Positions 36,501-47,152 of a stretch of 64,000 bases of DNA are shown in pieces. The notes under the pieces are model-generated. The model searched no databases. It was given only the letters and a program-made list of their open reading frames with translations, and was not told the DNA's origin. This stretch comes from Gorsachius magnificus. Taxonomy: Eukaryota; Chordata; Aves; Pelecaniformes; Ardeidae. The DNA is taken from contig CM067081.1 of the NCBI GenBank assembly GCA_034008185.1, positions 24,054,806 through 24,118,805 on the forward strand, read 5' to 3'. A program made the position numbers and the translations under genes. Position 1 is the first letter of the stretch; each line of letters starts with the position of its first letter.

Positions 36501-37013
36501 CCCTTCAGTCTGACATCCTGCAGCCAGTGGCCTATCTGATGAGCCTTTCAGGATGTGTGGAAAAGCCTCAGCATAACATGCCGCAGCAGTTAGTAACCCG
36601 AGAGTCTGTGCTGTGCAATGGAAGGGGGATTCAGACGGGCAGTGATTCCTGAGATGGTGCTGATGGGTCTGGAGAGCCATAAAGTACAGCACCATGAGGG
36701 CTTACCTGCTTAGATCCAGAAGCAGCATGAGTGCATTATTCACCCAGTGCTGCAATCACTTGATTATAATGAAATTGCTTTAGGCCTAGGTTATTTCCTG
36801 GCCAGGAGCATTGGTTTCCTCTGCTCCAGGTTTCCAGTTCTGGAGGAGACTTGCACAGATCGAGCCCGGGACATATTCTCCACATTCTCCGGTAGCCACT
36901 CAATGGCATGAGTGTGGCCTGAAACCTCTTCCTGCAATTCCCTTCTTATACCCAGGTTTGTCTGTGATTGTCTGGGAAAAAGCCTTAGAGTATCTCAGCT
37001 TGCTGCAGACCTC
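33588..37013. other. Intronic, one perfect palindrome, no exon recognised
   Basis: Unique-looking AT-rich DNA. A-runs occur near 35716-35726 and 35868-35879, and a 20-bp palindrome lies at 35651-35670. No exon or transposon is recognised. Confidence 0.5.
35651..35670. repeat. Perfect 20-bp palindrome
   Basis: CACATGAAAGCTTTCATGTG equals its own reverse complement, with no spacer. The symmetry does not extend further. It could be a dimeric protein site or chance. Confidence 0.85.
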
Positions 37014-37555
37014 AGATGGACAAGGAGGTGGGTGGAAAACTGACTAGACCACCAGGCTCAGGGTGTTGGGATCGGAGGTTCAAAGTCCAGCTGGCAGACT
37101 TTGGCATCAGTTAGGGATTGATACTGGGCAAATCCCGCTTACCATCTTCATTAGAAATCTGGACAATGGGATTAACGCTCCCTTGGCAAGACCACAGATG
37201 ATAGCAAACCAGGGGGAATTGGTCAATATGCTGAAGGGCAGGGCTGCAGTTCAGAGGGACCTTGCTGAGCTGGAGAAATGGGCCTGCAGGAACCTCATGA
37301 AGTTCAAAAAGGCAAATGCAAAGTCTTGCCCCTGGTGGGAATAACACCATGCAAGAGGAGAGGCTGGAGCCAGCTGGCTGGGAAGCAGCTCTGCCAAAAG
37401 GCCCTGTCTGCAAGTTGAGCATAAGCCTGCAAGAAAGACTAGCTGCAAACTGGGACACATTAGCAAGAGCGTGGCCTGCAGCATCAGCGGTCCTACCACT
37501 TTACTCAGCACTTGTGTGGCCACTCACAACTGTGCCCAGTTTTAGGAATCCCAGG

Positions 37556-38138
37556 TGTGCTGGTTTTGGCTGGCGTAGAGTTAATTTTCTTCACAGTAGC
37601 TAGTATGGAGCTATGGTTTGGATTTGTGCTGGAAACAGCGCTGATAACACAGGGATGTTTTCATCACTGCTGAGCAGTGCATGCACAGAGCCAAGGCCTT
37701 TTCTGCTGCTCACGCCACCCCACCAGCGAGTGGGCTGGGGGTGCACAAGAAGCTGGGAGGGGGCATAGCTGGGACAGCTGGCCCCAACTGACCAAAGGGA
37801 TGTCCCACACCATATGACATCATGCTGAGCATATAAAGCTGGGGGAAGAAGAAGGAAGGGGGGGGACATTCAGGCATGATGGCATTTGTCTTCTGAAGTC
37901 ACTGTTATGTGTGATGGAGCCCTGCTTTCCTGGAGCTGGCTGAGCACCTGCCTGCCCATGGGAAGCAGTGAATGAATTCCTTGCTTTGCTTTGCTTTTGC
38001 ACGCAGCTTTTGATTTACCTGTCTTTATCTCAGCCCATGAGTTTTACCTTTTTTCCAATTCTCTCCTCCACCCCACTGCGGGGGGAGTGAGCCAATGGCT
38101 GTGTGGGGCTTAGCTGCCTGCCAGGTTAAACCACGACA
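37556..38138 (+). mobile_element. Solo ERVL-like LTR, sense to MTUS2, inside a CR1
   Basis: It starts TGTGCTGGTTTTGGCTGG and ends GGTTAAACCACGACA, about 583 bp, with TG...CA termini. It is the same family as 11660-12231. Flanks are CCAGG (37551-37555) and GCAGG (38139-38143), a 4/5 match consistent with a mutated 5-bp target duplication. The interior has a TATA box and an altered CRE. No internal retroviral genes remain. It sits in the 17.8-kb MTUS2 intron in the gene's orientation. Confidence 0.9.
37815..37837 (+). promoter_or_regulatory. LTR promoter: degenerate CRE and TATA box
   Basis: TGACATCA (37815-37822), one base from the CRE consensus, precedes TATAAA (37832-37837) by 9 bp. The layout is the same as in the inverted relative at 11974-11995. 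Transcription from it would run in the MTUS2 sense direction. Confidence 0.5.
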
Positions 38139-38710
38139 GCAGGACGAGAACAATGTGATGTACTGGAGTGAGAGCAGCAGAGGGCAACCAAGATGGTCAG
38201 GGGACTGGAGCACATGGCAGGACAGGTCAGGAGGAGAGGCTGGGAGAGCTGGGGCTGTTCAGAGAAGGCAAAGGGAGGTTTTATCACAGTCTTCAGTTAT
38301 CTAATGGAAAGATATAGAAAGAACAAAACCGGACTCTTCTCAGAGGTGCACAGCGACAGAGTGAGAGACACCAAACACAAGCTGGAACACAGGAAATTTT
38401 CATTGTTTGACTACTTGGGAAGGTGGTCAAACACTAGAGCAGATTGTCTAGAGAGGTGATGAACCCTCCATCATTAGAGATACCTGTAACTTAGCTGGAC
38501 AAGGCCATGCACAACCTGCTCTAGCATGGCTCACTGTGAGCAGGAGGCTGGACCAGAGGACTTCAGAGGTCTTTCTGACAAAGCTGACCATGCAATTCTG
38601 TGTGCTATGAACAACTTACGCCCTCAGGTGAATTAATGTGTCACCATAGGCACAGCAACCGATGTGCTGCTTTGTAGTGTGGTGGCCTCTTTTGCACATT
38701 CAGTAGGAGT

Positions 38711-40094
38711 AACTCATGAAGATCATGGAACAGATCCTCCTAGAAGCTATGCTAAAGCACATGGAGGCCAGGGAGATAATTCGAGATAGCCAGCATGGCT
38801 TCACCAAGGGCAAGTCCTGCCTGACGAACCTAGTGGCTTTCTATGATGGTGTGACAGCATCAGTGGACAAGGGAAAACCAATGGATGTCATCTATCTGGA
38901 CTTCTGCAAAGCCTTTGACACGGTCCCCCACAACATCCTTCTCTCTAAATTGGAGAGCTATGGATTTGATGGGTGGACTGTTCGGTGGATAAGCAACTGG
39001 CTGGAGGGCCGCATCCAGAGGGTAGTGGTCAATGGCTCGATGTCCGGATGGAGACCGGTGATGAGTGGTGTCCCTCAGGGGTCCGTACTGGGACCCGTGC
39101 TGTTCAATATATTCATCAATGACTTAGACAGCGAGATCGAATGCACCCTCAGCAAGTTTGCGGACGACCCCAAACTGAGTGGTGCGGTTGACACACTAGA
39201 AGGACGGGATGTCATCCAGAGAGACCTGGACAGGCTGGAGAGGTGGGCCTGTGTGAACCTCATGAGGTTCAACAAGGCCAAGTGCAAGGTCCTGCACCTG
39301 GGTCGGGGTAACCCCCGGTATCAGTACAGGCTGGGGGAAGAAAGGATTGAGAGCAGCCCTGCTGAGAGGGACTTGGGCGTGCTGGTGGATGAAAAGCTGG
39401 ACATGAGCCGGCAATGTGCGATGGCAGCCCAGAAGGCCAACCGTACCCTGGGCTGCATCAGGAGAAGCGTGGCCAGCAGGTCGACGGAGGTGATTCTGCC
39501 CCTCTACTCTGCTCTGGTGAGACCTCACCTGGAGTCCTGCTCCAGCTCTGGAGCCCTCAGCACAAGAAGGACATGGAACTGTTGGAGCGGGTCCAGAGGA
39601 GGGCTACTAAAATGATCCGAGGGCTGGAGCACCTCTCTTATGAGGACAGGCTGAGGGAGTTGGGCTTGTTCAGCCTGGAGAAGAGAAGGCTGCGGGGAGA
39701 CCCGATTACGGCCTTTCAGTACCTAAAGGGGGCCTATAGGAAAGATGGGGAAAATCTTTTTAGTAGGGCCAGCTGTGACAGGACAAGGGGTAATGGTTTT
39801 AAACTAAACCAGGGTAGATTTAGACTGGATATAAGGAGGAAATTCTTTACAACGAGGGTGGTGAAACACTGGAACGTGTTGCCCAGAGAGGTGGTGGAGG
39901 CCCCATCCCTGGGAACATTCAAGGCCAGGTTGGATGGGGCTGTGAGCAACCTGATCTAGTTAGTGGTGTCCCTGCTTACTGCAGGGGGGTTGGACTAGAT
40001 GACCTCTAGGGGTCCCTTCCAACCCAAAACATTCTATGATTCTATGATTCTATGATTCTATGATTCTATGATTCTATGATTCTATGATTCTATG
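38711..40094 (+). mobile_element. Best-preserved CR1 LINE, 5'-truncated
   Basis: It runs from the start of the ORF2 reverse transcriptase domain to the 3' UTR and ends in eight perfect ATTCTATG octamers (40031-40094). The left border is abrupt at about 38711, as in normal 5' truncation. The UTR contains 'tggtgtccctgcttactgcaggggggttggactagatgacctctagg'. Low divergence of the coding region and the intact tail make it one of the youngest CR1 insertions in the window. Confidence 0.95.
38716..39959 (+). pseudogene. CR1 ORF2 reverse transcriptase, one frameshift
   Basis: Frame 38716-39615 (299 codons) carries the reverse transcriptase blocks. [10 protein letters not shown] (residues 60-69) holds the first catalytic Asp, [10 protein letters not shown] is at 118-127, and FADD is at 148-151 with the other two Asp residues. 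The usual Thr after FADD is Pro here. The frame is lost at about 39533-39545, just after LVRPHLESC. The next frame (to 39959) resumes with [19 protein letters not shown] and the ORF2 C-terminal tail, ending SNLI-stop. The offset fits a one-base deletion. The endonuclease and ORF1 are absent, so it cannot move by itself. Confidence 0.9.
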
Positions 40095-42336
40095 AGCAGA
40101 ACATCTAGCTAAAGGGTAGGTATGCTGTGGGGTGGTGAGTGCATGGCTACCACAAAGGCAACAGGGCTTGCATGCAACTCAGGAAAAGAAAAGAAAGTAT
40201 GGCTCAATCATTGTATGTAAGGATTTGAGAACTGATTTACATCTGACCAGCTCTGCATAGTTTTTATTCTCTTTGTGTAATACAGCTTCCCCTGTGGTCT
40301 CATCCCTGTCTGGTCTTGTTCAGCCACATCCTTCTCTCAGAACATAGAAACCCACAGAAAATCCTGCTTGGTACCTCTAAACTCTGCTGTGTTTTGAAAC
40401 TTTGGTTCACCTTCAGGATACTGATGCGGCTCTGGGCTCCCTTGTTTGTGCCTGCAGTCCTGATCCAAACTCCTGAGCGTGAGGTTGCTGCTTGTTCCAG
40501 ACCTCAGCTCTGCCCACCAGGCTGGACTTGCCACCCAGTGGTCTATGAAATTAGGGAGCTGAAGGATTTTATATTTTCTATGCCTTGTTGTGGGCTGTGT
40601 GTTACAGCATACCTATTTCAGCTTGGTTATTATTCTTATTTAATGTTTATCTCACAGACAAGTGGCTTGTTATTCCCCATAAGAAATCTCATAATTTGTG
40701 TACAATGACAGTAGCCATAAAGAATTCATTTGAGCAGCTTGTTTCTACTTGGCCCATTAAATTAAAGACAATGAAAAGCATTGTTCAAAAAACTAACCCA
40801 GTCAATTCCTGTGCTTTTACAAGTACCAGTAAATCATATGTAACAGGGCAGGCTGTTAAATACAATCAGTCAAGATGAAAAATAGGAGGCCGGTGTTATC
40901 AGAGCTCTCACCAGCAAGCTTGCAGTGTAAAATGTGCTTCTTTTAATCAGCTTCTGTAAAATCCAGACAACACAACCTCAGCAGGAGGGAGAGGGGTGAG
41001 CTAAGGTCAGCTGAGGGGGGGAGGAAGCGAGCACCAGTGCATTTGCAGGGATGCAGGGAGAAGAGTTTGCCGTGTTCCCCTTTGCAAATGCTTTCCATTA
41101 AAAGCTGAAAGGTGAATACATGGTGGGTTACCTACATGTTGTTCCTGGATTGAAGACAGGGATATGCAGCCCTACACTGCAGGTGGAAGTGAGATGTTGA
41201 ACTGCAAGTTTTCCAACCTCTTTCCTGGGAACCGCTCTGAAATGTGCCGTAGCACAACTCTGTGATGGAGCGACGACAAAATGCCATGGGACCCATGTCA
41301 AATGACAGGAAGAGAAGGAGCAGTTGCTTTAACTCTGCAACTAACATTGGATGTTCTGAGTTACCCTGAGATTTTCTATTCCATCTAAAGAATGGTTCGT
41401 TTCATCAGGCTTATTTTTTCCTTCAGTTTTTTCTTTTAATACCAGATAAAGAGACTTTTCTTTTTAATATTGAAAGAAAACAATCACTTTCAGATGAGTC
41501 AATGAAATAGCCCTTTTCCTTCTTTTTTTTTCTTATCAGATTGACTTTAAATTTGAAACAAACACAAAGGGAAAAATCACAAGCGTTAGCAGTTTCTACT
41601 TCAGCAAATGCATCGTCTTTCTTCTACATCTACTTATTTATTCACAGTCTTTCAGTATCTCGTAGATCACAGGAAGTAGAGAGTCTCTAGAGAGAATTAG
41701 ACAACTCCTATTCTAGAGAACCCATCATATTTCCAGCTTTGCTCATTTTGTCTCAAACAATGCATGCATGGATGTGTCATTACTCACCAAGGACCTGACT
41801 GGTGGTGGGCACCAGGGGGAAAGGCAGAAGAACGCTCGAAGTGGCTCCCCGTGTCTGTGAGTGACTGAAAACACTTCTTCAGGGTTTTTTAAACTTGCAG
41901 ACTGCGTTAGTTAACTTATGACAGCTAACTTATGAAACACGCCTGGGAACAGCTGGAATCCCAACTGAATGCAGCCAGTCCCATTGAATTGTTAATGATG
42001 TCTACAGCATGTTAGGATTTGTTTGGGAATAAATACGCAATGCGTAATTTGTTAGCGTGTTTTCAGTCTGAAGTGTGAAAGCCAACTGAAGCCTATCCCA
42101 CTGTACTGGCTTTTAAAGACCCAGAAAGGTACAGGCAAACACACGTGCTGATTCTGCAGCAGCTCTTGAGAAGATGTCTCAGACAAGGTATTTAGCTCTG
42201 GTTCCTAGGCTAGCATTCATGGGGGAATGGAGAATTGGCTTTGTTTGCTGTTTTTCTATGTAATTGCTGAATGATTTAACATGTTGGGAGTGTTTTGGTG
42301 TGTATTTCTAATGATTTTGCCTTTGCTCCTTCTGTT
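40095..42336. other. Intronic, no recognised feature
   Basis: No exon or repeat is recognised beyond T-runs near 41520-41535. The longest frame (130 codons, 40316-40708) has no domain or splice support. Confidence 0.45.
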
Positions 42337-42990
42337 CATAGATTCATAGAATCATTTAGGTTGAAAAGACCTTTAAGATCATCAAGCCCAACCGTTAACC
42401 TAACCCTGCCATCCCAACACTAAATCATGGCCCTAAGCACCTCGTCTTTTAAATACCTCCAGGGATGAGGACTCCACCACTTCCCTGGGCAGCCCCTTCC
42501 AATGCTTGACAACCCTTTTGGTGAAAAAATTTTTCCTAATGTCCAACCTAAACCTGCCCTGGCACAATTTGAGGCCATTTCCTCTCGTCCTATTGCCCGT
42601 TACCTGGGAGAAGAGGCCAACCCCCACCTCATTACAGCCTCCTTTCAGGCAGTTGTAGAGGGCAATAAGGTCTCCCCTCAGCCTCCTCTGCTCCAGGCTA
42701 AACAACCCCAGCTCCCTCAGCCGCTCCTCATCAGACTTGTGTTCCAGACCCCTCACCAGCTTCGTTGCTCTCCTCTGGACATGTTCCAGCAACGCAACGT
42801 CTTTTCTGTAGTGAGGGGCCCAAAACTGAACACAATATTTGATGTGCGGCCTCACCAGCACCGAGTACAAGGGCACGATCACTTCCCTGGTCCTGCTGGC
42901 CACACTATTCCTGATACAAGCCAGGATGCCATTGGCCTTCTTGGCCACCTGGGCACACTGCCGGCTTACATTCAGCCGGCTGTCAACCAG
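42337..42990 (-). mobile_element. CR1 LINE 3' part, inverted
   Basis: The tail is short (CATAGATTCATAGAATC), followed by the inverted 3' UTR ('gacctttaagatcatcaagcccaaccgttaacctaaccctgcc') and a long ORF2 C-terminus up to 'cattcagccggctgtcaaccag'. The UTR resembles that of 1-211 and 31989-32303, a different subfamily from 38711-40094. Confidence 0.93.
42433..42948 (-). pseudogene. CR1 ORF2 C-terminal part, frame still open
   Basis: This 171-codon frame is uninterrupted and starts [19 protein letters not shown]. It continues with [71 protein letters not shown] and [21 protein letters not shown]. This is the thumb and C-terminal part of CR1 ORF2. It lacks the catalytic blocks, so it is a fragment and not a gene. 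The open frame suggests moderate age. Confidence 0.9.
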
Positions 42991-45900
42991 TAGAAAGCAG
43001 TTTAAAGCAGGCCGTGTGTGCTAATTAGAAAATGTAGATACCTTTACAGAACCGTGCATTCAGAAGCTTTTTTCAAAAGCAAATGCTGTAACCACCGCAG
43101 CAGAAAACACGAGTGAATATTTATTCTCACTGTTATCTTATAGCCTGAAATATCCATTTCCATATAAGTATAGCTTTTGAAAGGGAGGAAACGTTAGGAG
43201 ATTTGTAACTTCAAATGGAATGTAAATTCATATAAAAATTAGTAAGCTTGTGCCTTTGATTCCTGGCTACTGGAAAGACAACTTCTCCCTCCATGAGCTC
43301 CCGTAGTGGAAGGGGTTGGCAGAGTCGTGGAAGCTGCTCCTGGAAGCCTGGAAGTCAGTGGTGGTTCCTGCTCTGCCAGGGGCCTTTTGCTGGGAGCTGA
43401 GTGCTAGGAGCCAGCAGGGATAAAGCCAACGTACAGGCATTTAGCACAGAGCTAATTGCAGTTGCATATATTTCCAGCCTGTGGGCAATAACACTAAGAG
43501 CTTGAAGTAAATTTTCTTCCAGGTCAGAGTTAATACACATTTTAAAAGACAAATTTAGAACACAATCTAAACAGTGTGCAGATTCAAGAAATATATGCTT
43601 GTGGTGCTTTATTTTTTTTAATTGTATTTTACATTTTTTTATGATCGTACGCACAACACCTTTTGACATTTCAAAACACATATGACAGTCAAAGTATTAT
43701 TTGAGGTTTTACAGGCATTCAGGCCTGTGATAACGACTGAAATGTTTGTCTTGTTTCCTGAGTTACAGTGGAGCATCAAACTTTTTATGTACATTATAAC
43801 CTTTGAGTTACTTCTAGTATATTTTGAGGTAGAAAAGATCAAACTGTAGAACCTCCTGCTGTGTCATACCCTGCGGTACAGCATTATGCCAACACTCTCC
43901 TACAGATTTTTTTAAACCTGAAGTTCTAGATTTCTGTGAAACAACAAAATCAGAGCCCAAACTCTTGTCATTTAAAAATGAATTTTCCCTGCGGGAACTT
44001 CTCTTGAAATCAGCATGTTTTCTGAATGTTTCTCTTTTAACCAGCTAACAGCTGTTGTTTCAAAAGAGAAGAGAAAGAACAAACCCCATTTTTAGAAAAA
44101 CATTCAGCACAAGCTCTTATTTGAGGTCTGGTGCCAGGGATGACTCTTCCCCTAAGATTTCCCTGTGGGTGATGAGCTTAGCAGAACAGCAACGGTTTGC
44201 TCCTGCAGACTGTCCTTTCTTTTGCCTGCTGGGTGCTTCCGAAATCCCTCTCCACTGAGGAGGGCCACAGAGGGGCCACCAGGACCCTTCTGCTTATGAA
44301 GGAGAAGTTGAATAATTGCTAACTGCATGTCCCCCTCTCCCCAGCCCCTTCCCAGCAGGGCTGTGCTGTGCACTGGCTCTTCCCTTGCTCCACAACCCTT
44401 CCTCGCTTCCCCGCTTGCTGCATTGCCGCCCCGCCAGACTTTAGGAGCTCTCCTAATCTTGTAAACTCAATGAGGGTGATTGTCCTCGTTTCCCCCCTTT
44501 GTCATTAATCCTACTCTTCTGTCCTTGCCAAGATACCTATTTACGCCTTTGCTTGCAACCTGCTTCAGGCTCCGCTGATCTCCCACCTTCCGGGGCCGAC
44601 ATGTCCCGTGCGGCTGCCCCTGATGGCCACCGCCGACTGCACCCCTGTGAGACCCTTGCTGCTTTCCACAGACCTCACCTTGCTCTCTGCAGAACAGTGG
44701 TGCTCGCTGAGCTTATTTGCTCCTTTGCTCTCTTTTCTTTCAACCGAGCTCTAACTGGAGAATTGTTCCTCGCTTTGTGCTTAAGGCTTTCCCTCATTGA
44801 AAAAGTCTCAAAACCAAAAGTAGTTAAGTATTTATTTGCCCCTTTTTACGGCTGAAAGCATAAGGAAAACACACTCTCCATACCATTGCCTGTGTTTGAC
44901 ATTTGTCGTAGCAAAATTTAGAGAGGAGCTAGGTATATGGCCCGTTGTGCATCATATTCTTATTTTGAAAACCACAGAAAAAACAAGGCCTCATTGCCGT
45001 GAAAAAGTAATGCTCAAATCTGTAACCATATAAACTATACCTTATAAAACGAGCTCTGCTTTTGTCTCACAGCTCCCATCTCCAGTTGCTTTTGCTTGGG
45101 TGTTAGTAATGAAACGGCACCATAAACTTATTTTATGTCCTGCTCTGCAGTGAAGTACAGTGTCGTAGGTGGCAGACACAGGAAATTTATATCCTCAGTC
45201 ACTTCACTGTGAAAAGTATTGATCACAAATGAGAATCGTAACCCCAACATGTCCGGTTTACAAACAGGAGAGAAAATGGAGATGGACCAAAGTAAAGGTA
45301 TGAAGAAGAGTTGAGTCTTTACCAGCCCCTGATGACTGATGGTGCGATTCGCCTCTGAACCGCAGGAGGGAGTCAAAGAGGGTCTTAGACCTTCTCCTGG
45401 GCCAACTTCCCACAAATAGTTGGACACAGGGCTTGGGCCTGTGATCTTCGCAGAAGCACTCTGCAAGCAAATGCTGAGAGACAGTGCTAGGAAATATGAA
45501 GCTCGGCTTCTGGTGTGCGGCAAATGCTGCGTCTGCAGCTCGCTGCTTGCAAGTCCTGATGCAGATGGAAGCGGAAGGGTGAATGATGCCTCAAAAATAA
45601 GCCTGATACTGCAAGCGTGACTAGCTGTGGCTTTGGAGAGGGCAGGAAGCGAGGCATCCAGGAAGAGTCCCTGAAGATTATGATCCCCATATAAAATTAC
45701 CACTCTTCTCCACTACTGAAATAGCCAGACCACATTTGCATTAAGCAAAATGGAAGGTAGTGTTAGCTTTTGGATTGCCACTGTCTTTAAACACCACCAA
45801 GAAAATACGGGTTTGTTTTCCTTCTTCAGATACTTCAGATTCTGTGGGAAATTTTGCTACAGGACATCTGTAAACACATACTCCTGAGAGAAGAGAAAGT

Positions 45901-47053
45901 TAATATGGCAAACACTTTTTCCTTTATGACAAGTGGTTTGCCTTAAATCTCTCTTTTTCCTGTGTATCCAGGGGCTGTGACATAGTCCTGCGGCTAAAAT
46001 ACGACCCAAATAAACACAGTGCAAAAGGGAAGCAAACAGGAAAATACATTAATGTCTCAGGGCTTTGCTTTTCCTTGCTCTTCCTTCTTACTTCCTCGGT
46101 GAGTGTTTTCTGCATGAAATCCTGTGGCTGTGACTGTCACACCACGGGCAAGCCAGCAGGGCTGGACTTTCATGTGACTGCACTCAGTGTGGTCCAATGG
46201 GAGTTGTGGATGGGCAGGAGGGGTGAGCAGAGCTTGGGTGGCCGCTCTGGCTTTCAGATGGAGTTGCATCTCCCTTGGCCAAGAGGCAGTCAGTGATTGC
46301 AGGGCTTGGACAACTGACAGACCTGTCCTGAGCTTGCGACCAGAGGGCTCTAGAGGTGGGAGGAGGAATAACAGGCACTGACTTGCCTCCCACCGAGAAA
46401 TTAAAGGAAGAGGGAAGGCTAGCACAAAGTTTCTGGAGGTCATAACCCAAGAGCTCTGGGGCATCAGGCTGTTAGTGGGAAGAATTTGTGGCTGCAGAAA
46501 AGAGGCTAAATGCAGAGGTCAGGAGTAATCTGGAGAGCTACAAACACGGAGAGGAGAGCTGGTCACCAGAAAAGGCAGTTTCCTAACCTGAGGAAAAAGT
46601 TGATAGAACCACTGTCCTGCAGCACAGGCTTTGCACAGTCCTACTTAGCTTCTCCTCCAGCCCAGATCCTTGGCTAAGGATACACAGCAAGGTAAAGAGA
46701 CAGAACACAGAGCTCAGAACAGGTAGGATTGGGCTACCTCTGTAGCTGTTTGTGCCTTAATGGCATTTGCCACTGTGCGGATGGCTGGAGAGCCAAGACA
46801 GCGTGTAAGGCCTTCTCCTGCCCTTCCTTAGTGCTGTGCCTGTCAGCTCAGCCACATGCACTCACTTGCAGAAGCAGCAAGTTGTCGTCCAGCGCAGAAG
46901 TACTGTGAAGCATCATTCTGTGCCCAGGATGTGTACCAGTGAAATACTTATATTTTGCTGTAGTGGTGTGTGTCTTAGTGACATAGTTCTGCACAGTTGC
47001 AAACAGAATTATAAACCAGGTCTCTTTCTACCTTTATATTTTTTCTAAAACAG
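42991..47053. other. Intron up to second visible MTUS2 exon
   Basis: No further repeat or exon is recognised. G+C is higher at 44150-44700 and 46100-46400. The 191-codon minus-strand frame at 45128-45703 has no domain I know. The stretch ends in the pyrimidine tract 'ctttatattttttctaaaacag'. Confidence 0.5.
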
Positions 47054-47152
47054 GTCTGAAGAAAGAAGTACAAAAAGATCAGGATGCTAACAGACCAGCT
47101 GTCTCATCCCCTAAGAGATCAACGGTAACAGCCACCAAGCTCCATTCGCCAG
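47054..47152 (+). CDS. MTUS2: MTUS2 internal exon: Lys-rich linker
   Basis: This 99-nt exon lies between 'ttttctaaaacag' and donor 'gtattt'. It contributes two bases to a shared Gly codon, 32 whole codons and one base of the next Gly codon (phase 1-1). The peptide begins [20 protein letters not shown] and ends TATKLHSP. I recognise it as close to the vertebrate MTUS2 segment before the coiled coil. It is basic (7 Lys/Arg of 32) and Ser/Pro-containing, with an SSPKR stretch that could be a proline-directed phosphosite (inferred). The donor departs from consensus (gtattt rather than gtaagt), which may favour exon skipping. Confidence 0.9.

Larger units (their letters stand above)
37014..38605 (+). 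mobile_element. Old CR1 LINE split by a solo LTR
   Basis: The left part (about 37014-37555) is CR1 ORF2 from within the reverse transcriptase to the region encoding LPLYSALV. Recognisable remnants include NLDNGI, QRDLAELEKWACRNLMKF and [10 protein letters not shown]. The right part (38139 to about 38605) continues with the codons for LEHMAGQVRRRGWESWG-like sequence, GLFSEVHSDRVRD and the 3' UTR ('caaggccatgcacaacctgctctagcatgg'). The LTR at 37556-38138 interrupts it. No clean octamer tail remains, and the copy is heavily diverged. Confidence 0.85.

Noticed and set aside
37014..38605. The interrupted CR1 read as two separate elements
   Set aside because: The ORF2 reading continues across the LTR at the expected position, so one element split by an insertion is simpler.
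45128..45703. A 191-codon minus-strand open frame
   Set aside because: No domain or gene context. Two other frames are open in the same stretch.
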